Positions 31,767-41,799 of a stretch of 64,000 nt of DNA are shown one piece after another. Source of the stretch: Verpa conica (taxonomy: Eukaryota; Ascomycota; Pezizomycetes; Pezizales; Morchellaceae). The position numbers and the translations under genes were made by a program. Positions within the stretch are counted from its first letter, which is position 1. Each line of letters opens with the position of its first letter. Under the pieces are notes generated by a model. That model worked only from the letters and a program-made list of their open reading frames with translations. It ran no database searches and was not told the DNA's origin. Location of the stretch: positions 2,108,001 through 2,172,000 of the forward strand of contig JAUFSD010000004.1 in assembly GCA_033030425.1 (NCBI GenBank), in the 5' to 3' direction.

Positions 31767-31775
31767 ACGTTGCGT
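31767..31775 (+). promoter_or_regulatory. Presumed self-primer binding site
   Basis: ACGTTGCGT begins 2 nt after the LTR and is the exact complement of ACGCAACGT at 31567-31575, about 50 nt downstream of the LTR TATA box and so plausibly at the transcript 5' end. Tf1/sushi-type chromoviruses are known to self-prime in this way. No tRNA 3'-end complement was seen here. Confidence 0.55.
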
Positions 31776-31813
31776 CGTTCACCACACCACACAACAATCG
31801 CAGTCACACAATC

Positions 31814-33130
31814 ATGGCATCCTCCGCCCCAGTTTACACTTTTCCCCTTACTCTCACAGAGTTTGAAGAACAAATCGCCGACACCGCTACTCTCTACGCC
31901 CACCTACAAGAAATGTTTAACAGCTTAACTGCAACCAAAGACCGCTACCTCGCCCAAAGAAACGAAGCCGTCGTAAATTACCAAAGTTCGGAAGCCAGTC
32001 TCACCACCGCTCGGTTACAGTTACAACAATCCCTCGACGCCTACGATCGCTTAGAGCAAGAAAAGGCAGCCCGGGAAGTTCAAGAAATTGTGGACCCAGT
32101 ATTACCACCGCCTTTAACTACTTCGACTACATCCCACCGGTCGGAAAAAATGCCTGACCCCGCCCCCTTCAATGGCGATAGAGCCAAACTACCAAATTTT
32201 TTGGCCATGATGAGAGTCAAGTTGGTCGGGAATGCCGATAGGTTCGCTAGCGAGGAAGCCAAGGTAATGTACATTATCAGCCGCCTGGAAGGAAAAGCCA
32301 TGGACCAACTCGAACCTCTTCTCGCCGATACAACCACTCCGTTCACCACAACTGCGGCCATGTACAAATATCTCCAGGAATCTTTTGGCGACCCAGACCC
32401 CTATGGCACTGCACAGGAGGAACTAAGGGTCCTCACACAAGGAAAGAGAGACTTCGCAGCCTTCTACTCCGACTTCCTACGCATCATGGGGAAACTCAAA
32501 TACGACGACACTGCGAAAAAAGACGCCCTCCGTTCCCGCCTCTCCGACGCAATGAAAGACGCCCTGGTAGTCACTCCGGTAAAGGAAAAATACGATGAAT
32601 TTGTCAAAGATTTAATGGCACTAGACGGAAGGGTTAGGGCAAGACAACAGGAAAAGAAAGGGGGCCCTTCTCCCCGAAACGAAATGGGACAGTTCGCCGC
32701 CCCAGCCCCTTACGTTCACCACCCCTCTCTCTCTCCAGGAGGGTACGCCCCTATGGACCTATCTGCCCTCCAAACCCAAGTTCAGGGGATACCCCGCCCC
32801 CCACCAGAACAACGGTACGTTTTCGTAAATGGGTCACGACGCACCTCCCCAGCTGAAAAACAATGGAGGAGGGACAATAAGCGGTGCGGATACTGCGCAG
32901 GAGCAGGACACGAATACGCCAACTGCCCTCAAGGCAAGCAGCTCCAGAAACCTCCGGTTATGAGGGGAGCAGCTCTTTCCGCCCCTAGTGGGCCACAACA
33001 ACAACAGCAGGCCGGCGCGCCTCGCTACGAATCTTCTTTGGCAAGCAATAATCCTTTTTCTGGTTCTCCTTCGGTGTCCTCTTCTGTTTCTTCTACATCT
33101 TCTTCGGTTCAGGGTTTTCGTCAGTCCTAG
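31814..33130 (+). CDS. Gypsy Gag
   Basis: 438 aa. The N-terminus is coiled-coil-like with heptad-rich Gln/Leu (about residues 15-95). A retrotransposon gag core (PDPAPFNGDRAKLPNFL...) covers about 115-285, and a CCHC knuckle follows at C358-X2-C361-X4-H366-X4-C371. A Gln/Ser-rich tail ends at TAG. The 3' end overlaps the pol frame (open from 33052) by 79 nt, with pol in the -1 frame. The product forms the virus-like particle and packages element RNA. Confidence 0.93.
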   Translation: MASSAPVYTFPLTLTEFEEQIADTATLYAHLQEMFNSLTATKDRYLAQRNEAVVNYQSSEASLTTARLQLQQSLDAYDRLEQEKAAREVQEIVDPVLPPPLTTSTTSHRSEKMPDPAPFNGDRAKLPNFLAMMRVKLVGNADRFASEEAKVMYIISRLEGKAMDQLEPLLADTTTPFTTTAAMYKYLQESFGDPDPYGTAQEELRVLTQGKRDFAAFYSDFLRIMGKLKYDDTAKKDALRSRLSDAMKDALVVTPVKEKYDEFVKDLMALDGRVRARQQEKKGGPSPRNEMGQFAAPAPYVHHPSLSPGGYAPMDLSALQTQVQGIPRPPPEQRYVFVNGSRRTSPAEKQWRRDNKRCGYCAGAGHEYANCPQGKQLQKPPVMRGAALSAPSGPQQQQQAGAPRYESSLASNNPFSGSPSVSSSVSSTSSSVQGFRQS

Positions 33131-33219
33131 AGCAGCCCGGTGGCTCTTCTCTAGGACCTTCTAAGGTTTCTACAATTTCTGCGTTTTCAATTTCTGGGTT
33201 TTCAGTTTCGGATATCAAT

Positions 33220-36200
33220 GTGGAAGATCAGTTGGATGGGGATCATTTAGTTATTTCATGTACACTTTCAAACAATAACAAAACCATTCAAACTCATGCA
33301 TTGATCGATACTGGAGCCTCGGGATTTGCCTTTATTGACGAAACCTTCGCACGCCACCACCAGTTACAACTAACGCCTCTCAAAACTCCTAGGGAGTTGG
33401 AGGTCATCGACGGACGACCAGTGTCATCTGGTCAAATCACTCACCTCGCCCATCTTGGTCTATCCATCAAATCCCATAGAGAACACGCTCCTTTCTTTGT
33501 GACCACGCTAGGACAGTACCCCCTCGTACTTGGAATCCCCTGGCTTAAACATCACGACGTCTCTCTCCGGTTTAAACATAATTATATTAAATTCGGATCA
33601 AAATTTTGTCAGCAAAATTGCACCTCCTCAAGAGTACCAGTGGTTTTACCAGGAATTTCCCCACCAGAGAAAGCAAAAATTCATCTTATCGGTTCGGCGG
33701 CATTCTGTAGACTTTCACGAAAAAAGGACGTCCAAGTTTTTTCGCTTTCTCTGTATGAAATAAACAAAGTCATCGACAATAAGACCACCAAGGAGGAGTG
33801 GAAACAAAAAATCCCTAAGGAATACCACGACTATCTTAACATGTTTGACGAGAAACTCTCAAAAAGCTTACCCCCACGACGCCCCTACGACCACAAAATT
33901 CCCTTGAAAGAAGGGAAGGAACCCCCCTTCGGTCCCCTGTATGGAATGACTCGAGAAGAACTTATCGTCCTTAAGGAATACATCGAAGATAACATGGCAA
34001 AAGGTTTCATCAGAGACAGCTCCTCTCCCGCCGGCTCCCCAGTACTATTTGTTAAAAAATCCGATGGCTCCCTTCGCCTGTGCGTAGACTACCGCGGTCT
34101 TAATGAGATAACTGTCAAAAACCGCTATCCGCTCCCTCTGATTAGGGAAACCCTGGACAGACTCGCGAAAGCAAAATGGTATACCAAGTTGGATTTACGA
34201 ATGGGGTACAATCAGATAAGGATGGCCTTGGGTGAGGAGTGGAAAACGGCATTTAGAACACGGTACGGCCATTACGAATATACCGTTATGCCTTTTGGAC
34301 TTACCAACGCCCCCGCAACCTTTCAACATTTCGTCAACGACTGCCTTAGGGAATTTCTGGACCAATTCTGCACCGCCTATTTGGACGACATTTTGATTTA
34401 CAGCGACAACTTGGAAGAACACAGGGTGCACGTACGAAAGGTACTAGAAGCCCTCCAAAGCAACGGAGTCCTACTTAAACCCGAAAAGTGTGAATTTCAC
34501 TGCCAGAGAACAACGTATCTCGGCCTTATTATTTCCCCAGACGGAATTAGCATGGACCCAAGGAAGGTATCGGCGGTAATGGACTGGACAGTTCCTAAAC
34601 ATCTTAAAGATCTTCAAGCGTTCCTAGGATTCGCAAACTTTTATCGACGGTTTATCCGAGACTTTTCTAAGTTGGCAGCACCCCTTACAGCATTATCCAA
34701 AAAGGAACCAGGGACCAAGGAACACGTTCCATTCGTGTGGACTCCGTCGCATCAAAAAGCCATCGAAATTCTTAAAAGGGCCTTTACATCCGCACCAGTT
34801 CTTATGCATTTTGACCCAGAGAAAGCCATCGTGGTAGAAACGGACGCCTCCGATTACGTTTCCGCAGGAGTACTATCCCAGAAGAACGACCAAGGAATCC
34901 TGCACCCCGTAGCATTTTTTTCCAAAAAGCACTCACCCGCCGAATGCAATTACGAGATCTACGATAAGGAACTATTAGCGATAATCAGGAGTTTCGAGGA
35001 ATGGAGACCAGAGCTAGAAGGAGCAGCCTTCCCCATAGCCGTTATATCAGACCATAAGAACTTGGAATACTTTATGACAACCAAGAACCTTAATAGAAGA
35101 CAGGCACGATGGGCAGAATATCTTTCGCGGTTTAATTTTGTGATCACCTACCGACCTGGGAAACAAGGAGGCAAGCCGGACGCGTTGACAAGGAGATCAG
35201 GAGATCTCCCTGAAGAAGGGGATGAAAGGATTAGACACCAGAGTCAAACAGTACTGAAGAAGGAAAATTTGGATCCTAAGCTAAGTTTGTTAGCGGGTAC
35301 TTTGTCAAATGAACCCGCTGAAATGACCGCCACTCTTACAAAGTTAATTCAAGAGGCAATGAAGACTGACCCCTTTCCGCAGAAAATTTTGAACATGCTA
35401 GACAGCGGAGAAAAGAGGTCCCCAGAAATCTCCCTGGCCGAGTGTACCAATATCCAAGGACTTTTACATTACCGAGGCCTCGTATACATACCCGATCACG
35501 ATCCACTCCGTCTCCAAATCCTGAAAGAACATCATGACGCACCATCAGCGGGACACCCTGGTAGGGAAAAAACATTCGAATTAATCAGTCGTCACTACTT
35601 TTGGCCCAAAATGCGGGAATATATAGGAAGGTACGTGAGGAACTGCCACACCTGCCAAAGGAGCAAAACCAGCACGCACGGGAAGTATGGAGTCCTACGC
35701 CCCCTACCCATTCCCGAACAACCGTGGAGAGAAGTATCAATGGACTTCGTCACCGGCCTCCCAGAAAGCAACGGGTTCGACGCCATCCTAGTGGTCGTGG
35801 ATAGACTGTCCAAGATGCGGCACCTCATTCCTTGCTACACCACAACCGATGCCAGCCAAGTGGCCAGACTATATCTCCATCACGTTTGGAAACTGCATGG
35901 CCTACCCTCGCACATTACGTCGGACAGAGGCACTCAGTTCACAGCCAAGTTCTGGAAAACCCTGTGCAAGCACCTTCAGATCGAGGCACGCATGTCCACG
36001 GCGTATCACCCAGAGACAGATGGCCAGACAGAAAGAATGAATGCTATCGCGGAACAGTATCTTCGCGCCTACGTCTCCTACCAGCAGGACGACTGGAGCG
36101 AGTGGTTGCCAATGGCAGAGTTTGCAGCAAACAACCAGGTGTCCGACACCACCAAAGCCACCCCCTTTTTCGCCAATTATGGATTTCACCCTCGATTCCA

Positions 36201-36846
36201 GGTTAGCCTTACGCCCCAAGGAAAAGCGGTCCCGGAATTAGACGCCAGAAACTTCGCCCTCCAAATGAGCGAACTGCACGAGTGGCTAGGCACGCAGATG
36301 AGGACGGCTCAGGACAAACAGGAGCAGTATACCAACGTTCATCGAACCCCCGCCCCCCGGTATCAAGTAGGAGACCTGGTCTTTGTGTCCCTACGCAATA
36401 TTAGGACCACCCGGAACTCGCGAAAGCTGGACTGGAAGAAAGCTGGACCGTATCCCATCGAAGCGATCGTCTCCCCTTACGCTTACCAAGTAAAGTTGCC
36501 ATCCACCATGCCTAATCATCCGGTATTCCACGTCTCCCTGTTGGAACCAGCAGCCACCGACCCTCTCCCGGGGCAGGTTCAAACGCCCCCCCCGCCAGTT
36601 GTCACGCAAGGAGAACAAGAGTGGGAGGTGGAGGAGGTTCTCGACTCAAAAGTACTTCGGGGGGTGCCTAGCTATTACATTAAGTGGACTGGCTACCATC
36701 AACCCTCTTGGGAACCCGCCTCTTATCATGAGGAAACAGCAGCAGTGGACGTTTTTCATCAGCGATACCCCGGCAAACCCGGCCCCTGGGACTCAAAGCC
36801 TCGCAGGAGCTCGCGACTAAAAGGGGGGGCTACTTTCACGGAGTGA
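33220..36846 (+). CDS. Gypsy Pol with C-terminal chromodomain
   Basis: 1208 codons counted from the GTG at 33220. The frame is open back to 33052 and no ATG opens it, so it is probably made as Gag-Pol by -1 frameshifting in 33052-33127; a T-run at 33055-33059 is a weak candidate site. Seen in order: protease DTGA at residue 30; reverse transcriptase with YLDD at 387-390; RNase H (VETDASDY); integrase zinc site (HPGREKT...CHTC) and DDE core (MDFVTG, SDRGTQFT, TDGQTERMN); and a chromodomain at about 1133-1180 (EWEVEEVLDSK...YYIKWTGY...SWEP). Chromodomains in this clade steer integration toward methylated-histone heterochromatin, which fits its location in another transposon. Confidence 0.95.
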   Translation: MEDQLDGDHLVISCTLSNNNKTIQTHALIDTGASGFAFIDETFARHHQLQLTPLKTPRELEVIDGRPVSSGQITHLAHLGLSIKSHREHAPFFVTTLGQYPLVLGIPWLKHHDVSLRFKHNYIKFGSKFCQQNCTSSRVPVVLPGISPPEKAKIHLIGSAAFCRLSRKKDVQVFSLSLYEINKVIDNKTTKEEWKQKIPKEYHDYLNMFDEKLSKSLPPRRPYDHKIPLKEGKEPPFGPLYGMTREELIVLKEYIEDNMAKGFIRDSSSPAGSPVLFVKKSDGSLRLCVDYRGLNEITVKNRYPLPLIRETLDRLAKAKWYTKLDLRMGYNQIRMALGEEWKTAFRTRYGHYEYTVMPFGLTNAPATFQHFVNDCLREFLDQFCTAYLDDILIYSDNLEEHRVHVRKVLEALQSNGVLLKPEKCEFHCQRTTYLGLIISPDGISMDPRKVSAVMDWTVPKHLKDLQAFLGFANFYRRFIRDFSKLAAPLTALSKKEPGTKEHVPFVWTPSHQKAIEILKRAFTSAPVLMHFDPEKAIVVETDASDYVSAGVLSQKNDQGILHPVAFFSKKHSPAECNYEIYDKELLAIIRSFEEWRPELEGAAFPIAVISDHKNLEYFMTTKNLNRRQARWAEYLSRFNFVITYRPGKQGGKPDALTRRSGDLPEEGDERIRHQSQTVLKKENLDPKLSLLAGTLSNEPAEMTATLTKLIQEAMKTDPFPQKILNMLDSGEKRSPEISLAECTNIQGLLHYRGLVYIPDHDPLRLQILKEHHDAPSAGHPGREKTFELISRHYFWPKMREYIGRYVRNCHTCQRSKTSTHGKYGVLRPLPIPEQPWREVSMDFVTGLPESNGFDAILVVVDRLSKMRHLIPCYTTTDASQVARLYLHHVWKLHGLPSHITSDRGTQFTAKFWKTLCKHLQIEARMSTAYHPETDGQTERMNAIAEQYLRAYVSYQQDDWSEWLPMAEFAANNQVSDTTKATPFFANYGFHPRFQVSLTPQGKAVPELDARNFALQMSELHEWLGTQMRTAQDKQEQYTNVHRTPAPRYQVGDLVFVSLRNIRTTRNSRKLDWKKAGPYPIEAIVSPYAYQVKLPSTMPNHPVFHVSLLEPAATDPLPGQVQTPPPPVVTQGEQEWEVEEVLDSKVLRGVPSYYIKWTGYHQPSWEPASYHEETAAVDVFHQRYPGKPGPWDSKPRRSSRLKGGATFTE

Positions 36847-37202
36847 TCGGGGACGCCAGGGTGAGTCTGGTCGTGACTCATACAAGGAGGAAGGTAGGGT
36901 AACAGGTGTTACGGGTAGGAACAAGGACATTGTACAAAGTGGGATTTTGGGTATAAAAAGGGAGCGTTGCTCCCTCTCTGTAATAGTTTTCTCTTCTTTC
37001 TTTACGCAACGTCTCTTCAGTTAGATTCAATAGGAACTTTCTCTTTTTCGCTGCCTCTCTACCATTATATCGCTACGCGATCGCTGAACCCACTGTGACT
37101 ACATCACAAACTCTTGGTATTTTGCTTGCAACGGATAGTTGCCTTGCCATTAAGTTAGTTGTGTCCTGTGGCTACGTTGCCCCCTCGCTGTCCCCTTTGA
37201 AA
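36834..37202 (+). repeat. 3' LTR of the gypsy element
   Basis: 369 bp, about 95% identical to the 5' LTR. A G-rich polypurine tract (AAAAGGGGGGG, about 36819-36829) lies 4 nt before it. The pol stop codon lies inside the LTR. Confidence 0.93.
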
Positions 37203-37207
37203 ACAGT

Positions 37208-39083
37208 CATTCCAAGAATTCTTACCCCTCTTTTAAAAAACGGTTACCACCCACTCTCCTTAAAAAAGGCAAATGGTGTAGTCCTAGCCAAACCAGGCAA
37301 AGATAACTACACAGCCACTTCCTCCTATCGGATAATTGTACTTCTCCAAACCTTTTCAAAAATCTTGGAGAAAGTCGTTACTCTTAGACTGGCAAAGATA
37401 GCGAAGGCCACCGGCCTAGTCCATCCGCACCAGTGCGGCTCTGTCGCAGGGCTTTCCACCTCAGACGCCACCACAGTCTTTTATAATGAAATTAGAGCCA
37501 TGCAATTAACTAAACTGAAAGTTTCCACTCTTTTTCTAGACATTAAAGGCGGCTTTGATAATGTGGTTAAACACACCCTAGCCTCCATACTTACTTCTCA
37601 AAGCGTTCCTTCCTACATGGTTAATTGGATTGTCTCCTTTTTATCCGATCGCTGGGTCACCCTCCTTTACAAAGGCTCCCCCAAGCTAGCTGTTCCTGTT
37701 CAAGTAGGGGTCCCCCAAGGATCCCCCATCTCTCCTTTATTATTTGTTATTTACGTTAGCGTTTTACATCATTTGGAACCCTCCCCAGGCATTACCTTAT
37801 CATACGTAGACGACTTTGCCATCACGGTCGCCTCCCCCACTGTGGAGGAAAACGTTCTTTTACTTCAAGAAAATTACTATCGCCTTAAAAGCGATGCAGC
37901 CCCCCGTAACGTGTCTTTCTCGGTTGTAAAAACCGAACTGATGCACTGGCGCACCCCCAGAGACAAGTCACCCATCTCACACCTCCCTGTGTGTATCGAC
38001 GGACACACCTTTTACCCAAAACCAATAGTCCGGTGGGTTGGCTATTGGCTCTCACCTGCATTTAACCCAAACGACCATTTTTTAAGAAGACTGGCCGCAG
38101 CCCAGGCTTCCTTTGGCATCCTTCATAGATTTTCCTCCCCCGGGAAAGGACTCTCCTCAAGTAATTGCAGGAAACTAGCTACCCTCGCTATTCGCCCTAT
38201 GCTCACCTATGGAGCCACTCTCTTTACCCCCACCTCAGCCCTAAAAGAAATGGAGGTTTTTTGGAACTCCGTTCTTAGGTGGGCCCTTGGCTGCTTCAGA
38301 GCAACCAATCTACATGCTTTATGGGCGGAGGCATCCGCCCCCCCTTTATCACTATACCTCCAGTATCTCAAGATCAAACACGCCATCCGGGTTGCTACGG
38401 CCCACCCCCTTAACAACCCAGTCACGGCCCGGTTTGATCCTTCGTTCCCAACCATCTCATCCGAACGGAGTTACTCGCACTCCGAACTTCTCAAAGGCCT
38501 CCCGAACCCTCCCAAGAAGTGGAACTCGGTCGCCAAAGCAGGCGTAAATCACCTGCCAATCGAATTTTTAGGTTCCCTCATTCAACCTTTACTAGGCTCC
38601 AACCTTAGCCATAAAAATTTCTCAATACTTATTAAACAACAGCTCCTAAAGAATTGGGAGACTCTTTACCCCCCACCCAGTTACTACAAATACGGTTGTT
38701 CTCTTACAACACCATATTTTATGTCTCTTCACAAGTTTCAATCCTCTCGTCTCCACCAAATGCGGGTGGAGAAAAGCTACTTAAACGCCCACAAGTCGTG
38801 GATAAATCTCCACACATCCGACATCTGTCCCAGGTGTTCCCTTTCTCCCGAAACAACAGAGCACGTGCTTCTGCACTGCCCCAATCTCACCACATCCAGA
38901 AATTCTCTTCTGCCTAATGTTAGGTCCCTCGACGAAATATGGAGCTCCGAATCTCTTTCACTACTCGTCGGGACCTTTGTCGTTCAAAACAAGATAAATT
39001 TTCCCAAAAAAGCACTTCCATCACCGGTGCCATCTCCCTCCACTATGTCCTCTCTCACCTCCATTACTTACTCCGAATCATAA
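37208..39083 (+). CDS. LINE ORF2, 3' part (reverse transcriptase)
   Basis: Continues the ORF2 frame after the gypsy insertion: the codon begun at 31394-31395 is completed here once 31396-37207 is excised. Seen: RT motifs (KPGKDN, SYR, GGFDNV, GVPQGSPISPLLF and YVDD, with Y at about joined residue 664), a thumb-like region, and near the C-terminus a CCHC-type motif CPRC...ETTEHVLLHC (from about joined residue 1005), common in fungal and insect LINEs. I saw no RNase H signature. The stop at 39083 is followed by a 3' UTR of about 250 nt and the poly(A) tract. In situ, the frame opens upstream in the LTR, but that part is not LINE. Confidence 0.9.
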
Positions 39084-39348
39084 GGAGTCAACAAATTCAT
39101 CAAGCCCATGTATAACGGCACTAAGACAGCAAGTCAGAAGGAAGGAAGTTTTACTTGAGTAGTACATTGGTTTTGTTAAATTGCTTCTTTTCTTTCCTGT
39201 GTTAAATTATTTATTTGGAATTTTGAAGGGGGACGTGCTTTATTTTTAGGAAGGGGAAGGGTTCTTTTTAGGTCATAGTTTATACTGCATACCAGATTTT
39301 GTACCCAGAACAATAAAATCGCTTGATATAAAAAAAAAAAAAAAAAAA

Positions 39349-39363
39349 AGAGCATGAGCAATC
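39349..39363. repeat. LINE target-site duplication, right copy
   Basis: Matches 28398-28412 exactly and directly follows the poly(A) tract. Confidence 0.9.
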
Positions 39364-41114
39364 ACTATACGGGCAAATACTCCGTTGCATAAAGGTTATG
39401 CTGGCGGAGGCCATATGACGCTCGTTAAGTCAGCAGTAATTCATGGTAACTCTTATAACATGCAATTATACCAAGAAAACAATCGGAACAATGAAATTAA
39501 CTATCCCCGGCAATGAACGAACTATCCACGGGTTAAGTGCCTGATAAATATCACAGCTAAGCCCTGACTTAAACTATGTAGAAGACCTACGGTTCATTGA
39601 AGACTCTGGTAATACAAAGCTAAGTACTAGATGTAATTCTATCTAATCCCCTCGGTCGGAGATTGTGATATCTCAAGCTGCCAAATTATTTTCAGTCGGT
39701 AACGAAACCATGTCACAGTAGCCTTATACTACCAGGGGGGTGGGCTATGCCGCCGGAAGTTACCAGCTAAACAAAATATACTACAACCGAAAAGCCCTAG
39801 CATATGCGGTGAGGTGATTCCGGGTCATGAACAAATCATAGATCACGTCTCAAAATTCTTCACAAGTCCCCAGCAACAATCTCAATCAGGCACTATGTAG
39901 GCACTGCGAAATCTTTGCAGCGCGCAATAAAGCACGGAAATGAGTGATATCTTGTGCTTCAAGTGATTGAGCTGGTTTAAAGTCCTCTAAATAGAGAAAT
40001 TGAAAGTACATGATACTGGCCAGATCATCACAATAGTACTCGGTTCCAGAGAATATTGCTGAGCCACTTAATTCCATTCCCATTCCTTTTCTGCTGGTCA
40101 CTCTCTTATTTCTCTGTGTAACAACTAGAGTACTCGTTCAGCCTCTAACCTAAATAATCGCCTATTTAATATATCTCATGCACATATCTTTGCAATCACT
40201 ACGTAAAACTTTAAACCTACATCCCTACATCCCTACACTCCGGGGATTTTATATGGGTACTCCCAGATACCGGTTCATAGTCATGCACGATAGCGATAGA
40301 GTAGGATTGTCTCGGCAGTTACATGCGAGCGGACCCGTTCGGATGTAGATCAGTGCATACAGCCGCAACCCGCGACCGTTAGTCAACCGCACAACACATC
40401 GCTTAGATGGAGAGTAATTCAGCGGGGGTGGCTCATAAGCATGCGCCTGGCTTTGTCACAAGCAGAGGTTGTATCGAGATTAGGGCTGACTCTCATAGCT
40501 AGATGGGGATTAAATATGTTCCGAAGGGTGCCGAGTTATACTACACGTGGGGAGTTTTTTTGACTGGCTGTTACCCATCTAGGAAGGAGAGAGTAAAGCT
40601 CGGTTGGGTTGGGGTGACTTCATTGATTTTGGGTTTTATGTACCACGGTGGGCCGAAGACGGGAATTGAAGGAGGGTAGTAGTTGGTCCTAATGGTTACC
40701 CCCGTAGTTCTGTTATGTATGAGATACCTACAATACTTGGACGTAATCAGTTACTCGCAAGATGCTTTTGAGTGATCAATTATGCATGAATATATAATTA
40801 TGGTCAAACTGACTATTCTAGGTGCTAATCCTGGTGAGATTCTTAGCTTCGCTCTTAGAGTTATTGGATGTATCAGCGGGAGGCGTTGGAGCCAGGTGGT
40901 TTCAAATCACTAAGTATTTTGATACTCTAGGTATAATCTAGAAAAGACCGAAAGTGGCAATACCAGGCTTATTAACCATGTAGCAGAGATCTAATATCCG
41001 CTCACAGCGCTACATTACTGCTGTATCAAAGTTTCCCAATGATAGTAATCAACTCTTACGATAATTCGGATAACCTCTATCCGCTGTACTATCACAAGAA
41101 GGATTTTTCAATTG
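39364..41114. other. Intergenic, no gene seen
   Basis: AT-rich with only short frames. ACATCCCT is tandemly repeated near 40220-40235. Nothing coding or structural could be supported. Confidence 0.5.
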
Positions 41115-41122
41115 TATAAATA
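41115..41122 (+). promoter_or_regulatory. TATA box of the small secreted-protein gene
   Basis: TATAAATA lies 113-120 bp upstream of the start codon. It is followed by a C/T- and CACCAT-rich leader (41135-41215), the usual layout of strongly expressed fungal genes. Confidence 0.5.
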
Positions 41123-41234
41123 AAGTCCATACCTGCACACCTTCAATCATCTCCTCACCATCACCATCACCCCCATCCCATCTCACAACTACTACATCCA
41201 CCTTCACCCTCTAAAAATACCTCAAACCACAATC

Positions 41235-41799
41235 ATGCTTTTCCCAACAGTTACCATTATCGCCGCCCTCCTCTCCACTGCCTCCGCAGTCAACATCCGG
41301 GCCTGGCAAGGCACCGGTGGCTGCTACTACGGCTCCAACGGCTACTATACCAATGTTGCCTCCTATACCTGCATTGCCTTCTCCAACAGCTATGGTGTTG
41401 ATTTCACCAGTGTTCCTAGTGGTGCTCAAGGCCAGGTATACTACGACAGCGGCTGCAGCAACTTCGCCCAAGCGGGTGGTAGCGGAACCTACTGCCTCTC
41501 AATTCACAATAACATGAAATCTGCCAACTGGTTCTACCCGTACAAGAAGTTTGCAATCAGGGCACCAGAGCCTACCGAAGAGATGTATACTGGCTTTACT
41601 TACACTACTCCCGAGGGTGACAAGAAGCATGTTCTGTGCAGTGCAAGCGAGTTTGAGAAGCTGTTCGATTTGTACAATGCGGAGGATTGGGCTGCTCTTG
41701 CTGAGTACCCTGAAGGTTAGTTCGGTATCTTGATAACGTTATTACGGATTTTCTAACTTTTTTTTTGAAACAGATGTCAATGCTCCGGAAGGTGTATAA
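41235..41799 (+). CDS. Small secreted cysteine-containing protein (two exons)
   Basis: Exon 1 is 41235-41715 and exon 2 is 41774-41799; the 58-nt intron (GTTAGT...TTTCTAAC...AAACAG, phase 1) has a clear branch site. Product of 168 aa with an N-terminal signal peptide ending near residue 18 (MLFPTVTIIAALLSTASA). The mature N-terminal part is Gly/Tyr/Ser-rich with four Cys (GGCYYGS, YTCIAF, SGCSNF, TYCLSI); a fifth lies in a more acidic C-terminal part. The family was not recognised; size, signal peptide, Cys content and a TATA-driven promoter fit a secreted effector-like or surface protein. Without splicing the protein ends at 161 residues, so both models agree on most of it. Confidence 0.75.

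Larger units (their letters stand above)
31396..37202 (+). mobile_element. Ty3/gypsy chromovirus nested in the LINE
   Basis: A 5807-bp element with 369-bp LTRs (31396-31764 and 36834-37202) flanked by the 5-bp target duplication ACAGT (31391-31395 and 37203-37207). LTR ends are TTTCA...TGAAA instead of TG...CA. The LTRs differ at about 20 positions (about 5%), yet gag and pol are both open. The order protease-RT-RNase H-integrase plus a C-terminal chromodomain defines a chromovirus. A 9-nt complementarity suggests self-priming. It inserted after the LINE and in the same orientation. Confidence 0.95.
28413..39348 (+). mobile_element. LINE (APE-type non-LTR retrotransposon) split by a gypsy insertion
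   Basis: A 5.1-kb LINE with ORF1 (zinc knuckles), ORF2 (endonuclease, reverse transcriptase, C-terminal zinc motif), an AATAAA signal (about 39311) and a poly(A) tract of about 19 A. It is flanked by a 14-15-bp target duplication. The gypsy element at 31396-37202 plus one target copy interrupts ORF2; removing 31396-37207 leaves one open frame. The domain order places it among the Tad/I-like fungal LINEs; I saw no RNase H domain. The 5' end at 28413 leaves at most about 100 nt of leader, so it may be slightly 5'-truncated. Confidence 0.93.

Noticed and set aside
41211..41471. Gly/Ala-rich minus-strand frame over the small secreted-protein gene
   Set aside because: Mirror of Tyr/Ser/Ala codons; the plus-strand gene has a TATA box, signal peptide and intron.
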